Part shown: positions 1 through 10,544 of the stretch, in pieces
Layout of the letters: each line of letters begins with the position of its first letter
How positions within the stretch are numbered: position 1 is the first letter of the stretch
Source: Pachypanchax playfairii
Taxonomy: Eukaryota > Chordata > Actinopteri > Cyprinodontiformes > Aplocheilidae
Reading direction: 5' to 3'
Assembly (NCBI GenBank): GCA_006937955.1
Contig: SSNP01000015.1
Coordinates: 337,968 to 401,967, forward strand
DNA: 64,000 nucleotides
Notes under the pieces: model-generated
What the model was told of the DNA's origin: nothing
The model's database searches: none
What the model saw: only the letters and a program-made list of their open reading frames with translations
Position numbers and translations under genes: made by a program

Positions 1-196
1 TGCTGCAAATGACCAAAGAATTCCCAGTAAATGACACCATTCTGCTACATTTGAAGCAGTGTAAACATTTATCAAACATTGTTTACATGAACTACTGTGA
101 TATTTATAATTCAATTCAGTCCTTTACCTGATAGGACTAAATGTCAGCTCATGTATCTGGAACTAATCTTGTTTTTTCTAAACTGAGGCTGTTCAG

Positions 197-317
197 TACG
201 GAGCCCTTTAGGGGACATGGCTGGAGAAAAACATTTTTTTGGTTTTTCATGCGCACCAGTTACTATCTCGTGTGCACCAGTTAGTATCTCCAGCCATGTC
301 CCCTAAAGGGCTCCGTA
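197..317. mobile_element. Short palindromic element (foldback/MITE-like)
   Basis: Two 31-bp arms at 197-227 and 287-317 are perfect reverse complements. The outer ends are TACGGAGCCC and GGGCTCCGTA. The six bases GTTCAG directly flank both sides (191-196 and 318-323), as expected of a target-site duplication. The 59-bp spacer holds two near-identical 20-bp units (250-269 and 271-290, core GCACCAGTTA). There is no coding capacity. The superfamily is not identifiable from the ends alone. Confidence 0.7.
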
Positions 318-323
318 GTTCAG

Positions 324-1299
324 CTATCTGCTACAATTAAAATGGCAATTGTCTGTAACGAGCAGCTTTACAGAAACAATCCTTTAAAGAACCAATGTGC
401 ATGTTTTTTGTTTTTATTTTAATATACCAGATTCGGTGTCGCCTGTTCATTTCAGTATAAAAAACAAAAAGAAAAGGTGCACATGAAGACGCTTGCTTCT
501 ACTAATAAATATTACTGTCCACACTGATGTGTGCTTTACCTTAAGAGTCCAGGGTTTGTCTTCTGACATGCAACAAATTGTCCAGATTTTAATACCAGTT
601 AAATCTACAACCATACATTGAAATTTATTTGCTAATTTAAAAAGAAAATGCACAAATGTGCATTTGTAAGTAAATGCACTTTTTCTTTTGTCCCAGATAA
701 GAAAAAATCTCTCTATTTAAGATGGCAAAAATATATTTAGAAAGAAAATAATCTTCTGTCACATCATCATTTGGTTAAACTTCATAGATGACAAAAGAGT
801 TCTTAGTGGATTTGTATTTCTTTATTACTGTGACATTAAAATATACTTTTACTGACTGATAAATGACAAATACATCTAATTATTCTTTACACACCAAAGC
901 AATGGCTTCATTGTTAGTGAGCATTCATATTGTTAAATCACCAAGGTTCTTTTTCTGACAGATGATTTCATTGAGCCAGCTGTCAAGCCTGTCGACTTAA
1001 GATTCAGTTGCCACTTAATGTTGAACAAAAAACAACCAATTAGAAGTATTAAAAGAGACAGAAACCTTTTTTATTTATAATATTTTGTGATTGGAATACA
1101 CACAGTACCAATATAAAAACCGTTCTGCATAAAAGTTACAAAAGATTATCATCCTACTCATTCTAGATAGAAAATTCATGTCTGACAAGCCCGATGAGCC
1201 AATGGCTAATTTGAACGTTGCTAAAGTGGACTGCTGCCACCGTAAAACATCTGCAATTGTCAAACTTTCCAATTGAATTTAGGCAATATTTTATAAACG
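324..1299. other. Gene-free AT-rich stretch
   Basis: Only short open frames on the minus strand (447-653 and 1075-1272), with no domain, promoter or splice context. Nothing else recognised. Confidence 0.6.
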
Positions 1300-2150
1300 T
1301 TAAAGAGCAACTCACCCTCAAAACAGCTTTTTTCTGCTAATAAACTGTATTAGTGGGTCTTTACCAATGCAAACTTTCAGTTTCTGGGCATTTTTTGACA
1401 TTTTCATGTAAACTTGTTAAATTCTACACTTTTTGGTCTAAAACGTCTTAGTGCTGCCCTCTTAGGGTTGAAAGGTGGCTACTGCATTTGAATTTTGTGA
1501 TTGGCTGAAAGCGGTTCATGCATATGTCAGCGGTTCATGCCTACGTCAGCATCGTCTCTAAGACACGCCTCCTGGAGTATAGAACCATCTCTCTGACAGA
1601 CATACTTGCACCCGCCCGCCAGTTGTTTCCAGCTTCTCACCAAAGAGCTGCACACAGGGATTTAGAGCAACTGGCGGAAAACTACGACAAACAGAATAAC
1701 TAATATCATTAAAATTTGGACAAAGACTTTATTTTACTGCAGTGATTGTGTGGATGTGATTTGTGCACGTTATATTGCTATTCAGACATTTACTCAGACC
1801 CCTCTTAGCAACACGGCAGTAGCTTTAGCATTGTGGCTAACAACAATCAATCGGTAAAGTACGACATAGACAATAACTATTATCAGTAAAATAATAATTA
1901 AATCGGGGCAAAGACTTCCCTGCAGTGGTTGTGATTGTGTGGATGTAATTAGACGTTATATTCTCATCATGGTCGGGTTACAAGTCTACAACACGGCAGA
2001 GTCACACTGAAGCAAATCTAAACACGGAGAAGTGCTACACGTCAATCACAGCTTAGGCCCGCCTCTTAAAGTGACGTCTACTTTGGCATTTTTCAAAAAA
2101 AGCAGTTAGAAGGCAGGAAGATAATTTAGAGGAGGTGAGTTGCTCTTTAA
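1300..2150. mobile_element. TTAA element A, non-autonomous, 17-bp TIRs
   Basis: TTAAAGAGCAACTCACC at 1300-1316 is matched exactly by its reverse complement at 2134-2150, so the element begins and ends in TTAA. TTAA target sites with AGRR-type ends are known for Kolobok/T2 and also piggyBac transposons. The AGAG start fits Kolobok/T2 better, and that assignment is inference. Inside are a 19-bp tandem pair (1512-1530 and 1531-1549) and a diverged internal duplication of about 140 bp (1681-1820 and 1859-2000). The 61-codon open frame at 1518-1703 has no recognisable domain. Confidence 0.75.
1681..2000. repeat. Internal direct duplication in element A
   Basis: Units 1681-1820 and 1859-2000 align in the same order: TACGACA or a variant, CAATAACTA/AGAATAACTA, CAAAGACTT, TGTGGATGT, GTTATATT, and ACACGGCAG near the end. 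The units are clearly diverged, so the duplication is probably a family character and not a recent event. Confidence 0.6.
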
Positions 2151-3126
2151 AGACACACTTGGATAATTTTTTGAGCTATTTTAAATCTTTCTCAGTGGTC
2201 TTTAAATGACGATTACCTGTGTTGTTTTCTAGGACGTAGCTTCTGCATAGCAGCAGTTGCTCATTAGCAATTCGCCTCTGTGTTTTTAGATAACAGTAAT
2301 TCACTTGGTCTTTGTTGTGTCTGGGCTACAGCCTTATGGTACATAAACTCTTTTTTTTTTTTTTTTTTTTAAGACTTTTAGTTTAGAAAGTAATCGACGA
2401 GGGTAGGATATGAATTATTTAGAACTTTTCACAGTAGCACCTCAAAATGGCTGAGTTATTCTGTTAAATGGATTGTTTAGCCAAGGGGTGTAGGTAAACT
2501 AAGTTGTGGAGCAAAATACCAGGGACAGTAGCAGTTTTCTCACAACTTCTAGAAGCAATATCCATATGCATATTTTTAAAAGTTTGAAAATGAATTGCTT
2601 TTTCCACATATAATTTGTTTTTTGCCACACGCACAAGGTTGAAAGCAGTCAGTGAGAGAAAGTTGGTCGTGATATGCACAGCTTTGCACCCTTAAGGCTA
2701 AGAAATAAGACCATGTGCTTTTGCCAAAAGAAAGAAGAACAGATGAGTTTCCAAATTACCCATTTACCTGTACTCACCGTTCTCGCCTTCAGATCAAATG
2801 AATAAAAACAAGGAAAGTGCTGAGAGCTAAATTTGGGAAACAGTAGCTGCTCATTAGTCTGTTACGTGTCTAGAATTTCAAGAATTGGAGAGCACAACAA
2901 CACATATAAAAATACACATCCCTTCCCTCATGAGTTATTTAGAATTCTCTCAATTTTAAGATTACATTTAAGAGTATTTGTAATAAAATTCAATTTATTA
3001 TTTGTTTAGAAACAGGGTCAATTTGTAGATAAAGCTTAAAAATTATTGCTGTTTTGCTTTTGATTATGAGATTCTGATAAATTCAGGCTTTCTGCCTTTT
3101 TTTGTCTTCTCCTTTTTAAATGTCAG
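2151..3126. other. Gene-free stretch with 20-T run
   Basis: Contains a T20 run at 2351-2370. The 71-codon minus-strand frame at 2464-2679 shows no domain. The last 50 bases are pyrimidine-rich and lead into the exon-like segment at 3127. Confidence 0.55.
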
Positions 3127-3396
3127 GGCCGCCGGATCACTCTGCCGTCGTTCCACACTTGCAAGCCCAAACGGAATTGAGGGGAGCCAAGAGGAACCGG
3201 AACAATTTGGCTTGATAGCACAGCCTCTGTTCAACATTGCTAAGCGACCACCGTGAACTCAATTTCGTGAATCTTCCTCTTACCTAGAGGCTCAAGGCAA
3301 TGTTTGAGCGTTCGTGCGTCTGCAGAAACCGAAGATCCCACTCTCAAACGAATCATCCCCAAAAATCTGTCCAAGTTCTGGTCCGTTAGGTTTCTG
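3127..3396 (+). other. Exon-like GC-richer segment, unknown
   Basis: A long pyrimidine tract ending TTTTTAAATGTCAG (to 3126) is a good splice acceptor, and CTG|GTAGGT near 3396 is a possible donor. Composition is visibly richer in G and C than the surrounding AT-rich DNA. All three plus-strand frames contain stops (frame stops near 3180, 3213 and 3258), so it is not an internal coding exon. It could be a terminal coding exon with a short tail, for example 17 codons from 3127 to the TGA at 3178-3180, or a non-coding exon, or a conserved non-coding element. It may also be chance. I do not recognise a product. It lies 15 kb upstream of the cadm2-like start. Confidence 0.3.
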
Positions 3397-6280
3397 GTAG
3401 GTCAACATTTGGGTTCTGGTGTGCACAGCTCGTGTGTGCACATTTTCCTGTATTTGTGGGGTTCTGCATGAGTGATAAAGCCTGTGGCCCGAGTAGATAC
3501 CTCAGCTGTGGATGACCACACTCACATTACGAATAAGTGACAAATGATGGAGCATATGTCGGTGCCAGTGTGCATCCATGTGTTTCTCATGTACAAAAAA
3601 AAAAAGTTCTGGGGACCTTTTTTCAGCTCTTGATCTTTATTTTGATTTGATTTAGCATCTCTCACATTGTGTGGCTGAATATGACGATCAAACACTTTAA
3701 TGGACTGGCTAATAATGTATTCCCAACTGCCAGGAAACATTTCGTTCTGGCTGCTTCCCACTTGAATTGCGCTGGATTCGACTCAATCAGACACTGTGTT
3801 GTGCACAACAGACAAACACAAACAGCCAGGGACAAAAATAACAGAACTTTCATGAAGACTGACAGAGGCAGAGAGAAAAAATTTAAAATATGGAGTAAAT
3901 TACTCTCCAGTGTTGACTCATAGTCAAACTTCGACCTTCAGCGTTCATTCTGTGTAAACAAATGAAAGTCGGTCCTGCTAACAGAGCAGGGGAGAAACTA
4001 CTTAAGCTCTGGCTTGCTTCTAAAGTCCAGTAACAATAAAATACTGCAAAGTACCAACAAGACATGATGTGACATTTCACTGTCAACAAACATATTGTAC
4101 AGGAACAGGATTCTGACCTTTTTAAGTTCAGATTTATGAATCAAATTGATAGAAGCTCCTACAAACACATGCACATCCTCTCACTGCTTCCATTTTACCA
4201 CAGTACTTCAGACAACATGGTCATTATTCTGATCTGATAAGAAAAAGTACAAAAGCCGAGCACAGCCGTACATACAGTTATTAATATTGATGTGATTTAT
4301 TTTTCTCAAGAAGAGCAAGTAAGATACTCATTATCAGGAGAAATCCGTCTTTTGTCTCTTTGAGATAACGTGTCAGAACATAAACTTGGTTTTGGGGGAT
4401 TATTTTTATTTATTGTTGCTATTTTGAGGGAGTTTGCATCTAATCACTGAGTTGTTTATGATGCGAAAAAAGTCAGTTTTGCTGCCGTGACACTTCATCA
4501 GCGCTGTTTGCTAAATGTTCCTTGATGAGGCATTTTCAGTTTAAATTCTGGCATGACTGTTGTGATCTTTCGAAAAGGTAACTGTTTCTAGTATTGTGAT
4601 TTTTTTAGCTATGACAGGAAAACTGATTTTTCTAGATTGAAATAATTAGATGTGCTTTTATCTTCAGATAATGAGATAAACTCAAAGGCACTCAGAGAAT
4701 GCAGACCTATGCCAAGCAGCTCATTTCCTCTTTAATGTGATCTTGCTATTAGAGAAAATCTTTCAAAATATTCTCAGATCCAAACAGTGATCACTCCCAA
4801 AATCGACTTGTTATAATCATTTACAACTTATTCAGAAGATGTCATCCATATAAGTTGATTAAATTCCCATTTATCTTGTTAAGAAATAAACTTTTCTCAG
4901 GTTTTATGAGAAAACTAAATCCTAATAGAGCTATGCATCACTATAGAAGAAGAGTGCAGGAGTTTTATGGTGATCTGTTTAACAGTAAAAAGAAAAGTGA
5001 ATACATAGAATAGCGGCAGCACTGAAATAATTCAGTATTGTATCATCCTGCATTTTTGACAGCTGTGCACCTGTGTTCGTCATTGTAAGAGGTTGTGTGC
5101 TCATTGGGTCATTACTGTGTTCAGGGTCTTCCCCTTTTATTTTATTTTCTTAAGATAAAAAAAAATATTTTCTCATCCAATATGTTGGTGTCTTTTCAGC
5201 TTTGATGTCATAAATTTAGCCTCATATTAACACACTTCCACCACTGTGCTTAGCTGTTGGAACAACACAGTTATTCTTTTTTTAGTATGTCAAGTTTTTT
5301 AAAAAGTAAGTTTAATGTCAATTTAATTAAAATATTCACCAAGATTCATCTTTTCAATGTTTAATTTTACTGTTTATAATTTGGAGTTGTTTTAAACAGG
5401 ATTTTTTTGTGCACTCTGGCAGAAGGATCACTGTATCAGGACAGCTTCTGCTCTTATTAGTGACCCTCTTGCTCATTCTATAACTCCCACCCTGAGTGAG
5501 TCTTTCTCTTCATATGGATCTGTGAAAATGGAGTGGAGAGAATCTGTGGCCTAAACCTAATGATAAAAAAGTGTATTTTATATCACTAATTTCATGTAAT
5601 TAAGGTAAATATAAGTTTTTGAAAGGCGTGTTTCATTTCTATGCTTTTATACTATTCTGTGTGTGTTTGGAGCTTGAACCATTTAATATGATTTTCTATG
5701 ATAATATACATGTACATGAGTGAAATCCCTTGTATTTTACTTTATAATAAAGTCTAGTTGTGTGTATGAATCAAAATCTAGACTATCACCACAATCTCAT
5801 TGACCAATACATTTATATGTTTCCTGTAAGAAACATAAACCTGAAATAATGCAAACAACAGTTTCTGAAGGTAAAGACAAACTATGTACAAACATTTGAA
5901 AATGTCCTTTAATAATCTGTCCAAAAATGAGTCAGTGTTTATTTCCCAAACTGGGCACTGTGGTATAACCAGAGTGAGTCCACTGATGTTGGAAGATTTA
6001 AGGTCCTCTACATCTTATTTAGAATTGATCCCTATTCTTCATGTGCAAATGTAGTAAACATTTTTTAGATTTTTTTCAAGTGAATGCATCTTACAGTTAA
6101 ATAGATCAGATTTTATCTGTAAGAAGTTAAGATGATTATTTCAATTTAATCCCAAACCTGCAACAGAATACAGTTGATTTATCAATCTAATCACATAGTG
6201 TACAAACATGTCCATTAATCAGTCAATAGACGTGAGATTACATGGGATTTTTAAAATGTGATCAGACTGAGTTTGAAACT
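3397..6280. other. Gene-free AT-rich stretch
   Basis: Overlapping open frames around 3522-4089 run on both strands, are all under 90 codons and encode low-complexity or unrelated peptides. No repeat boundaries or RNA genes recognised. Confidence 0.55.
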
Positions 6281-6400
6281 GGAAGTCCAAGTCAAGTCTA
6301 GAGTCTTTAAGTCTAGAGGGTCTGAGTCAAGTCTTTGTTTGTGCAACTCAAGTGTGACTTGAATCCAAGTCCCAGACTTGAATTTCCATCTGAGTCTTTG
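6281..6400. repeat. Degenerate CAAGTC/AGTCT tandem repeat
   Basis: About ten imperfect copies of a motif related to AAGTCAAGTCT and its relatives (AGTCTAGAG, GAGTCAAGTC, CAAGTCCC) occur in both orientations within 120 bp. Similar degenerate arrays are common in teleost intergenic DNA. Confidence 0.55.
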
Positions 6401-7489
6401 AATCTTTCCAATTGTGAATTTAATTTAATTACCTGAGAATCATTCAACATATTGTTTACCTTAAAACATTTTCTGGTATTCAAAAGAAATCAAGACATTC
6501 ACAGAATCAGCAGAGGCATAATGTGAAGGCTCCTGACTGTGAGATTAAATACTATCCAGACAATGGATTTTTATACCTCTGGATACGTGTGGAATGGTGC
6601 CATTCTCATTAACAAAAAGGCCGTCCCCACCGTCTTAGTATGCAGGTCTAGGAGCACTTTCCGAGTGAGTGTGACTGAAACAATCGGTGTGCCACTCTAA
6701 TCTCAACACCGCTGCTGAGCTTTTGGATCTGGTTGTATTTGGCAGACAGTCTCCCCTCGTGGTGTGGCAGCCTGCAGTAGCTCTGGTCTTTGTAGCACTT
6801 CATGGTTGCCAAAATCTAGAGGAAAGGTCATTTATACTGCTGACACTGTGGGAGAAAAACACTCAGGTGTCTGCAAGAGAAGCCAACCTCATACTTCAGT
6901 CGCCGTCATTTTGTTCTATCTACATACAATTTCCTTCCTCTCAGTTTGCTGTCTGAACTGGAGCAGAACGTTTTTGGTCTGCTCTCTCTCTCTGTGTCTC
7001 CTCAACTCTGTCTAAATGGAGCCTATTTCTGAGTTTCTGTTTGTACAGTCATGACAGTTTTTGTGTTGACAGCAGCTCTGGGCTGAACTGCAGATCCAGT
7101 GCATGGATGAAACGCAGCTTGATGCGATGTGAAAAGCCACAACTGTCATTAAATAGTTGTTGATTTTCAACTCAGACAGTAATCCCATAGAATCTCTGGT
7201 AACTCATCATTCATGTACTGCTTGTTACTGAACTGGAATGGAAAGGATTCAGCAGTAAAAATCAAACATACAGGAGTTCCATCAATAATCTCCACACACA
7301 GACAGCTGTTACAACGCAAAAATCCAATCTGTGTGTCGTTAGCGGATAACGAATCCAAGAATTATAAGGAAGAAATTGTAATTAATAAAACATTTCTCTA
7401 AATCTACATCTTCGGTAAATATTTGTACATATTTACACATATTATCCATGTACAAAAAACTATTTTGACACTTTCAAACTTTTTTTTTT
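6401..7489. other. Gene-free stretch
   Basis: Two plus-strand frames (6687-6956 and 6764-7015) overlap out of frame and neither shows a domain. There is a short TCTCTCTCTC run near 6983. Nothing else recognised. Confidence 0.5.
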
Positions 7490-8262
7490 TTAAAGACTTT
7501 CTTTGGTGAATCCCTTTAGACTTCAAACAGAACTGCAGCAGCCCACTTTGTTCATATCTATCACAGCTTTGTGCATTAGTGATCACAACAATGGAGCCAT
7601 TTTTACTCATTTTTCTAAGTTTGTCTCGCTTTGCCGCGACTTTAGCACCAATACACATCAAATTTACGCTAAAAAAATGAAGGACTTGGATTAAATGATT
7701 GGGTTTGACCAAAGCAGAGCTACAACTGCGTTGGGGAAATGTTTTGGAATGTTTTTGCATCTCATAATTGTCAATATTATCACCACCAGCTGCACATGAT
7801 GAGGCTGAGTCACAGATATTACACGAGCTAATCCAAATTTAGCTTTTGCTTTGATCAACAACAATATACCACAAAGAGACGGGCCTCATTCTATGCTGCT
7901 TAAGCCGCTGCAGTTTGAACCATTGGCTAGAAATGGTAGTGCGATTACGCTCAGCTGCACCTGTGGCAGAGTCACATGATACTATTGGAGTTAATAGCGT
8001 TGGCTAACAACAATGTACCAGTTGAAAAGAGCCCCATTCTATACCGCCCAGCCGCTGCAGGGTAAATTACCAGCTCAGAGCTGCTCCTCTCGTCTACATA
8101 TTCCTCTATTTAACCAGTCCCTCTCTGGCGTGTATCAGTCAGAGTGACATATCAATCACAGCTCCGCCTGCCAACCCCTTTGGTCCGCCAGCCATGCTCC
8201 TTTTACATGCATCTTTTAAATTTCAGACTGTATCCGGGGAGGGGGGATGAGTTTTCCTTTAA
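7490..8262. mobile_element. TTAA element B, probable relative of element A
   Basis: The right end, read inward on the minus strand from 8262, is TTAAAGGAAAACTCATCC, close to element A's TTAAAGAGCAACTCACC. The left boundary at TTAA 7490-7493 matches poorly, so it may be eroded or misplaced. Like A, it contains GGCTAACAACAAT (about 8001) and TCAATCACAGCT (about 8154). It has an internal diverged duplication (7787-7912 and 7952-8060), both units ending in CCGCTGCAG. Non-autonomous. The minus-strand frame across 7404-7760 has no recognisable domain. Confidence 0.5.
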
Positions 8263-8440
8263 TTGTTGTGGCATGTGGCTTGTTTCCAAACAAATTGTGA
8301 CAGTTGTGCAACTGTTGGGCTGATTTACTTGTTGCCATTTAGTCACAAAAGTGTCTCAATCTGATGCTACATTACCATTTTACAATGTGGTCACTGAAAC
8401 TAAACCAAGAAGCAACTAGACACATCATAAACTCTTGGAA

Positions 8441-8530
8441 GGCAAGGCAAGGCAAGTTTATTTGTATAGCACAATTCATGTACAGGACAATTCAAAGTGC
8501 TTTACATGAAACAAAAGCATAAGTAAAAGA
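8441..8530. repeat. Teleost dispersed repeat (TTTATTTGTATAGCAC type)
   Basis: Triple AGGCA repeats lead into AAGTTTATTTGTATAGCAC, then ATTCAAAGTGCTTTACAT, then an A-rich tail. This arrangement recurs widely in fish genomes. I recognise the motif but cannot give a family name with confidence. Confidence 0.6.
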
Positions 8531-8834
8531 ATGAAAACATGATTTAAATAAACAGAATTAGAACAAAGGACATTCTTTTCCGAATTTTTCACAGTTGCAG
8601 CCAAGAGACTGAGGTCAAACAAAAACACCTGGACTTCTTTTAGTTTGTTTCAAAGACATTTCATTTCTCATGGGAGAAGCTTTATGTTAAGAAAACATCT
8701 CAGATGAATGAAACGTCTAAGAAAACTCCTCAAAAATCCAGCTGCTTTGGTTTGAACCCGCTAGTTTCAACATGTTATTGGATGAATGAGAAACTTCAAA
8801 AACTATCCCCATATTTATATATTATATATATATA

Positions 8835-9034
8835 CAGTGGGGCAAAAAAGTATTTAGTCAGCCACCAATTGTGTAAGTTCTCCCACTTAAAAAGATCAGA
8901 GAGGCCTGTAATTTTCATCATAGGTATACCTCAACTATGAGAGACAAAATGAGGAAAAAAAATCCAGAAAATCACATTGTCTGATTTTTAAAGAATTTAT
9001 TTGCAAATTATGGTGGAAAATAAGTATTTGGTCA
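8835..9034. repeat. Tc1 inverted terminal repeat (left; 3' of transposase)
   Basis: Reverse complement of 10238-10436, running from CAGTGGGGC to TAAGTATTTGGTCA. The visible mismatch is in ATTATGGTGG here versus ATTATAGTGG on the other arm. Similar AAGTATTTAGTCA and AAGTATTTGGTCA motifs at the outer and inner ends suit paired transposase-binding direct repeats. Confidence 0.92.
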
Positions 9035-9050
9035 ATAACAAAAGTTAATC

Positions 9051-10073
9051 TCAATACTTTGTTTTATAGCCTTTGTTGGCAATGACAGAGGTCAAACGTT
9101 TTCTGTAAGTCTTCACAAGGTTTTCACACACTGTTGCTGGTATTTTGGCCCATTCCTCCATGCAGATCTCCTCTAGAGCAGTGATGTTTTGGGGCTGACG
9201 CTGGGCAACACGGACTTTCAACTCCCTCCAGAGATTTTCTAGGGGGTTGAGATCTGGAGACTGGCTAGGCCACTCCAGGACCTTGAAATGCTTCTTACGA
9301 AGCCACTCCTTCGTTGCCCGGGCGGTGTGTTTGGGATCATTGTCATGCTGAAAGACCCAGCCACGTCTCATTTTCAATGCCCTTGCTGATGGAAGGAGGT
9401 TTTCACTCAAAATCTTACGATACATGGCCCCATTCATTCTTTCCTTTACACGGATCAGTCGTCCTGGTCCCCTTGCAGAAAAACAGCCCCAAAGCATGAT
9501 GTTTCCACCCCCATGCTTTACAGTAGGTATGGTGTTCTTTGGATCCAACTCAGCATTCTTTCCCCTCCAAACACGACAAGTTGAGTTTCTACCAAAAAGT
9601 TCTATTTTGGTTTCATCTGACCATATGATGTTCTCCCAATCCTCTTCTGGATCATCCAAATGCTCTCTAGCAAACCGCAGACGGGCCTGGACGTGTCCTG
9701 GCTTCAGCAGGGGGACACGTCTGGCACTGCAGGATTTGAGTCCCTGGCGGCGTAGTGTGTTACTGATGGTAGCCTTTGTTACTTTGGTCCCAGCTCTCTG
9801 CAGGTCATTCACTAGGTCCCTCCTTGTGGTTCTGGGATTTTTGCTCACCGTTCTTGTGATCATTTTGACCCCACGGGGTGAGATCTTGCGTGGAGCCCCA
9901 GATCGAGGGAGATTATCAGTGGTCTTGTATGTCTTCCATTTTCTAATAATTGCTCCCACAGTTGATTTCTTCACACCAAGCTGCTTACCTATTGCAGATT
10001 CAGTCTTCCCAGCCTGGTGAAGGTCTACAATTTTGTTTCTGGTATCCTTTGACAGCTCTTTGGTCTTGGCCAT
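9051..10073 (-). CDS. Tc1-like DD34E transposase, full length
   Basis: Cut-and-paste transposase of the Tc1/mariner superfamily. It binds the element's own ITRs and catalyses excision and reintegration at TA in the nucleus. The 340 codons run from MAKTKEL to KGYKTKY without a stop or frameshift, the usual length for fish Tc1 elements. Residues about 1-120 form the paired helix-turn-helix DNA-binding region (QLGVKKSTVGAIIRKW at about 31-46; GTKVTKATISNTLRR at about 95-109), joined by a basic GAPRK segment at 59-63 that is the GRPR-like/nuclear-localisation site. The catalytic triad is present: D153 in WSDETK, D244 in HDNDPKH, and E279 in SPDLNPLENLW, with 34 residues between the second D and the E. 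The glycine-rich KHGGGNIMLWG block at 186-196 is intact. The plus-strand frames across this region are shadows. Activity is inferred from integrity only. Confidence 0.95.
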   Translation of the reverse strand: MAKTKELSKDTRNKIVDLHQAGKTESAIGKQLGVKKSTVGAIIRKWKTYKTTDNLPRSGAPRKISPRGVKMITRTVSKNPRTTRRDLVNDLQRAGTKVTKATISNTLRRQGLKSCSARRVPLLKPGHVQARLRFAREHLDDPEEDWENIIWSDETKIELFGRNSTCRVWRGKNAELDPKNTIPTVKHGGGNIMLWGCFSARGPGRLIRVKERMNGAMYRKILSENLLPSARALKMRRGWVFQHDNDPKHTARATKEWLRKKHFKVLEWPSQSPDLNPLENLWRELKVRVAQRQPQNITALEEICMEEWAKIPATVCENLVKTYRKRLTSVIANKGYKTKY

Positions 10074-10237
10074 AGTGGAGTTTGGAGCGTGACTGTTTGA
10101 GGTTGTGGACAGGTGTCTTTTATACTGATAACGAGTTCACACAGGTGCCATTAATACAGGTAACGAGTGGAGGACCAAGGAGCCTCTTAAAGAAGTTACA
10201 GGTCTGTGAAAGCCAGAAATCTTACTTGTTTGTAGGT

Positions 10238-10434
10238 GACCAAATACTTATTTTCCACTATAATTTGCAAATAAATTCTTTAAAAATCAGACAATGTGAT
10301 TTTCTGGATTTTTTTTCCTCATTTTGTCTCTCATAGTTGAGGTATACCTATGATGAAAATTACAGGCCTCTCTGATCTTTTTAAGTGGGAGAACTTACAC
10401 AATTGGTGGCTGACTAAATACTTTTTTGCCCCAC

Positions 10435-10436
<2 letters not shown>
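10238..10436. repeat. Tc1 inverted terminal repeat (right; 5' of transposase)
   Basis: Partner of the arm at 8835-9034. The stretch between this ITR and the transposase start (10074-10237) is the element's 5' untranslated leader and likely carries the promoter. Confidence 0.92.

Positions 10437-10492
<56 letters not shown>
10437..10492. repeat. (TA)n microsatellite flanking Tc1
   Basis: About 28 TA units with one interruption (TACATA). A shorter, impure TA tract (about 8812-8834) lies on the other side of the Tc1 insertion, so the transposon probably landed in one TA array. Confidence 0.9.
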
Positions 10493-10494
<2 letters not shown>

Positions 10495-10544
10495 CAGGAA
10501 GAAAAATATATTTGAGACTAATATCTAAAGTTGTATACAATGGC

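Larger units (their letters stand above)
8835..10436 (-). mobile_element. Tc1/mariner transposon, apparently intact
   Basis: A 1602-bp element between TA dinucleotides (8833-8834 and 10437-10438), with long ITRs of about 200 bp beginning CAGTGGGGCAAAAAAG. It encloses one uninterrupted 340-codon transposase on the minus strand. Long ITRs with a transposase of this length are the IR/DR-type architecture known from fish Tc1-like elements. The two ITRs differ at essentially one position by eye, so the insertion is young. It sits inside a TA microsatellite, which is a natural target for a TA-specific transposase. Confidence 0.95.

Noticed and set aside
9424..10020. 198-codon plus-strand open frame
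   Set aside because: Antisense shadow of the intact Tc1 transposase.
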